This document shows, piece after piece, positions 60,401 through 64,000 of a stretch of 64,000 nt of DNA. Below the pieces are notes generated by a model. It did not search any database. It saw nothing but the letters and a program-made list of their open reading frames with translations, and was not told where the DNA came from. Position 1 is the stretch's first letter, and each line of letters starts with the position of its first letter. Both the position numbers and the translations under genes were made by a program. Source of the stretch: Cyanoderma ruficeps (taxonomy: Eukaryota; Chordata; Aves; Passeriformes; Timaliidae); assembly GCA_008694505.1 (NCBI GenBank), contig VZDJ01000623.1, positions 18,719,754 to 18,783,753 on the forward strand. The letters run 5' to 3'.

Positions 60401-61344
60401 GTGTAAGTAGAGAGAGGACAGAATGAGAAATGAGGAAGGCAGCAGCTTCAAAATACAGGAGAAAAGCCATGTTGGGGTTAGAGGAGATGTAGGTATCCTT
60501 ATTTTGGTATGCAGACTTGACTTGGCTGTGATTTTAACGAAGCAAAGTCCTGAGCAGCAGAATCAGTGCATGCCCTTCCCTCCTGGTTTGGCATTTGTTT
60601 CTTTCCAGGCTCCTCTTCACAGTTCACCTGGCACAACTGTTTGGTCACTTGCTATAACAGCTTGAGAAACTGAGCTGGCTTTTTAAAAAGCGCAACCAAC
60701 AAAATTTCTGCTATTTTTATCCTTGCAAATCCAAACTTCCCAAAGCGCTCTGAACATCCATATGTAGAAAATACAAAGCTGCAGTCATCCTGGTCACTTC
60801 TTGCTCTTCATTACAGGCATGATATTAGTCTATCTCTAAATTAAATCAAATTATCCTATTTTTAAAAATATATCTTTTTTTCTCATGGAGACCTCAAATG
60901 TTTGAGGTTTGTCTTGCAAAAGTGTCTGTGCATTGCAAGCACTACTGCACACTGCTGACAAGGCAAATTCTAAACACAGTGTGTGAGAAAGGAATTTAAA
61001 TTTTTGGACATCACAGAGGTCCCCATCTTCAACATAAGTCCCCTGCTCACCCCAAGGGGATTACAGATAGAGAGCTTGACCCCAGGAAGCATGCCAAAAT
61101 CAGCACTGCCGCCAGCTCCAGGCAAGGGAAGCTCAAGACACAATGTTCTTGAGGGAAGATGGTCAAAACGAGTCTGACCAGAGCCCAGTCAAGGGGGACG
61201 TGTCTGGGGTTGTGATAGTGTCACTGACAGTCTGCTCTTCTGAGAGCTTAACATGGATTTTTCTATCCATTGCACCTATTCATGCCCTCCCCTGTTGTCT
61301 TTTCATACCATTTTCATGGCTAGAACCAGCAACCTGGTCTGCAG

Positions 61345-61441
61345 GATGGTGTCCCTAGCCATGGCACAGAGGTGTTGGAGCCAGAGGATTGTTATGGTCC
61401 CTTCCAACCCAATCTGTTCTGTGATTCTCTGGTTCTGTGAT
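61345..61441 (+). repeat. CR1 LINE 3' end, sense
   Basis: gttatggtcccttccaaccc followed by ttctgtgattctctggttct is the sense CR1 3' terminus. It lies about 0.5 kb upstream of the LRRC32 5' exon. Confidence 0.75.
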
Positions 61442-61956
61442 TTATGCCTCTCATTTCAGGATGCATTGCAAAACAAATGAGGTGTTAAGAGCCCAGCCCT
61501 TTGGCATATTACTTCAACCATGGGAAAATTGCATTGCAACAGTTCAGGCTTGTGGCTCTGGGAGAAGGCAATGGGAAGACCTATGCAAAGTTGGGTTTTC
61601 CAGCAGCAGTACTTAGCAGAAGGAAGGGAGGAAATGAGCAATTAGACAGCTGCTTCAGCCCTAGAGGGCAGCACAAAGTAATAAATACAAACCTGAACTC
61701 ACAAGCCATCTGAAATCATCTTCTGCATGACAGAAGAATGTCGATCAGGGTGGTGTTCTGGTGTGGCTAATATCCTCAGCTTAATTTGTTGGATCTAAAC
61801 AGAAACCATTTCCATTTGAGAGCTCTTTCTACGTGATGCCAGACACACTGCCCAACATGAGCATCTGGACTTCATTGGAAGGCCTGGGTATCATCTAGGC
61901 AGCATCTGGAATCACACAAACCCATTAAATGCCTTGCATCTTCCTTTTCCCACCAG

Positions 61957-61982
61957 GCTCAAAGGAATGCAAAGCTACACAG
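61957..61982 (+). other. LRRC32: Probable 5' UTR exon of LRRC32 (end at 61982)
   Basis: CAG|GTAAGT at 61980-61988 is a perfect donor 156 nt before the acceptor of the LRRC32 coding exon. A pyrimidine-rich acceptor (ttccttttcccaccag) ends at 61956, so this may be a 26-nt internal exon. Alternatively it is the end of a longer first exon whose start I cannot define. It contains an ATG (61967) that, after splicing, gives a seven-codon upstream ORF whose TGA overlaps the LRRC32 ATG. Confidence 0.4.
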
Positions 61983-62142
61983 GTAAGTCATAAGTGTAGT
62001 AGGCTCAGAGGTGGGTTAATTTATTGTACTGCTTGTGTCCATCCCCATATTAGATGATGATCTGGTGCCAACTTTCACATGTATTGAACTCTGTGTTCCT
62101 CTATGCTGAAATCTAACCATAATTGCTTTTACCTTCAGAACC

Positions 62143-62229
62143 ATGAAACTGAACATCATCTTCTTGCTGGCAGTGGTGAACACTGGAGCCTCTAATTATC
62201 ACCCCATAGAGGGGACATCCTGTGAAATG
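62143..62229 (+). CDS. LRRC32: LRRC32 (GARP) first coding exon, partial gene
   Basis: LRRC32/GARP is a type I leucine-rich-repeat membrane protein that tethers latent TGF-beta on regulatory T cells and platelets in mammals. This exon starts with ATG in a good context (acc at -3), eight bases or fewer after an acceptor (ttttaccttcag, AG at 62137-62138). It encodes 29 residues: a signal peptide MKLNIIFLLAVVNTGAS and the start of the mature protein ending in SCEM. It then stops at a phase-0 donor ATG|GTAAGG. The human protein, as I recall it, has the same design: a 28-residue first coding exon with hydrophobic leader, ending PCKM at a phase-0 junction. The large exon with the repeats and membrane anchor is not in the window, so the intron exceeds 1.77 kb. 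The short match is the main uncertainty; the mammalian neighbourhood of the GC-D locus supports it. Confidence 0.8.
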
Positions 62230-64000
62230 GTAAGGAGGGATTCCCACTCAGGCCGTTTGGGATCTGCAATGAGGCTGGGACACCCTTGTTACAGGCACTG
62301 AGCACAAACAGCCATAGTCTCTGAAAAGGGAAATCCCCCAGGACCAGGCTTTCTGTGGTGGCAGAGGTGGGATTTGCAGGGTTAGGGGATGGGGAGGGGG
62401 CACTTCTCAGGCTGTGTCCTTTTTGTAGTGACAGCACAAAAGAGGGGTGGAGGAGGGGTGAGGCAGGAAGAAGGATCATTATCTCAGGTTTTTCTTTCTA
62501 AAGGGGAGCTGGTTAAAAGGTATTTGACCTGATTTCCCTAAGACCATAGAGGGGTTCTGGGACTGAGACAGAGAAAGGACTTCGACCTAAAATCAACTCC
62601 TTTCTATCAGGCCTAGGTTCTTTGTGCTTTAAATAAAGAATACTCTGTGAAATACATCTATACCAGCCCTTTTGTAATAGCAGGGAGACTGACCTCCTCT
62701 GCCCTGACACAGCATTGCTGCCAGAGAAGTTGCACCTGACTTCTGCTGGAGGAAAAAAGAACTGACAAAGCCTCTTGCTCTAGTACAAAATTTTCTCCTT
62801 GGATTTTTGCAAGCACCTGGTACAATATCATAAATGTTATTCAGACCTGAACTTTCTCCCTTCCCTATCAAAGTGTTTCTGACTGTAACAGGCTTTCAAA
62901 AATACCATTTTTTTTTCCTGAATATTGAAGCCTCTTAGCACAAATCTTCAAGAATTTCCAAAATAGGAAAAAAAAATACTTACTAGCTGTACACAACTCC
63001 CTTATGGGACTGAATGCATTCCTGCCCACCTGCTGTGTTGCTGCACTTCCTGAATTCCAAAGAACTTAAAACCTAGTTTATATAGAACGATCTTGGGAAA
63101 GAAATTGAGTAGTTCAGTTCATTGGCTGGAGAGGGAAGACTGAGGAAGCTTGGGTCCCATGTACCACAGTCAAGTGAAGGCTGGGCTGGACATACAATAA
63201 TCCAAGCAGATTTGTCCCATCCCAGTTTTTGGATGGGTCACAGATCCGGCTGACTGCTGAGAAGTAAACACGTGCTCATTTCCACCACTTCACCATAAAT
63301 TGGTTTCATCAAGCCAATGACACCATGCTCCAAGCAGTTAACTGAGATAAATTTAAGCTCTGACAGAAAGCTGCAGTCAAAGACTGGGATGCTCCTCTCA
63401 AATAAATGAACATCTTAGCATTGAGGATGTTGATGCTGATCATCTTCCTTCACTGGATGTTTCCTCCAATGAAAGGTGCATGTCAATCCAAGCACTGTTT
63501 AAAGAGAAAATGAACTACTGGATTAGCTGCTGGGTTCATTGAAGTCCTGCATTACTATTTTCCATCACAGGCTCACTGTTTCACATGGTACTTTTCCTGT
63601 GGTGACACCTTTAAAACAGCAAGGGCTCAGAATTTAATACTTTCATCCCAAGTCTCCTGGAAGAGGCATGAGTCAGAAACTCGTGCCCATCTCTGACTCA
63701 CCACCAGTACTCCTGTCATTGAACAAGAACCCCAGAAGAGATTTTAAGAAGTAAGCAATCTCTACCAGACCCTTGACAAAAGAGTGAGCTGCACTGATTA
63801 TACAAGTTATGGCATATCTACTTGTTTGCAAGACAACAAGGTACAGCTTAAATGCCAGGACGTTCTTCCTAACTCATGTTGCCATCCAAGGACAGGCAAG
63901 GCTTCAAGCAGAGCATGTTCTACTTCACAAAGAAAGATGTTTCTGCGAATTCATGTTTGCTGGCAAAGAATAAGCTTTGAAATAATTTACAGAAAGGAAG
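62230..64000 (+). other. LRRC32 intron 1, 5' part
   Basis: No leucine-rich-repeat open frame occurs before the window ends, so the next coding exon is outside. A G-rich four-run motif lies at 62379-62400. No repeat family was recognised. Confidence 0.6.
62379..62400 (+). other. Predicted G-quadruplex motif in LRRC32 intron 1
   Basis: Four runs of three or more G separated by loops TTA, AT and A, 150 bases after the exon donor. It meets the standard quadruplex pattern; formation is a prediction. Confidence 0.55.

Larger units (their letters stand above)
43971..61956. other. Intergenic region between GC-D and LRRC32
   Basis: About 18 kb with no supported gene. It contains CR1 pieces, one SINE, a possible minus-strand LTR and short simple repeats, listed separately. 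The longest open frame, 54043-54621, is proline-rich because of a poly-C tract, resembles nothing I know and is not called. Regulatory elements cannot be recognised without comparison. Confidence 0.5.

Overview
The window looks like bird nuclear DNA, probably from a passerine. It is AT-leaning and carries many CR1 LINE fragments with the typical avian 3' tail. It also has two tRNA-Ile-derived SINEs ending in a CR1-like tail (29254-29388 minus, 50303-50425 plus) and avian-type LTR remnants. The passerine call rests mainly on the SINEs and is an inference. No prokaryotic or organellar features are present.

The main content is one complete, unbroken receptor guanylyl cyclase gene on the plus strand. 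Eighteen coding exons lie between 5265 and 39515, all with GT-AG introns and matching phases. The spliced CDS is 3,321 nt (1,106 codons plus stop). The domain order is signal peptide, ANF-type extracellular domain, one membrane helix, kinase-homology domain, dimerisation helix, class III cyclase domain and short tail. All catalytic residues I could check are present. Residue signatures recalled from family members and the neighbouring gene both point to the olfactory cyclase GC-D (rodent Gucy2d, human pseudogene GUCY2EP) rather than the two photoreceptor cyclases. A 5' leader acceptor lies at 5200, and a probable 3' exon begins at 42870. That 3' exon could also encode an alternative 45-residue C terminus if exon 18 is skipped.

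About 22.6 kb downstream, on the same strand, is the first coding exon of LRRC32 (GARP) at 62143-62229, preceded by a likely 5' UTR exon ending at 61982. Its large leucine-rich-repeat exon must lie beyond the window. In mammals the GC-D locus also sits beside LRRC32, so this adjacency supports the gene identity.

Layout: 1-5200 is upstream sequence with no recognised gene; 5201-39522 is the cyclase gene; 39523-42869 is a probable last intron; 42870 to about 43970 is a probable 3' UTR exon; 43971-61956 is intergenic with CR1, SINE and LTR debris; 61957-64000 is the start of LRRC32. The most interesting points are the intact avian GC-D, a splice acceptor for exon 7 that appears to be built from the tail of a CR1 LINE, and the possible alternative C-terminal exon.
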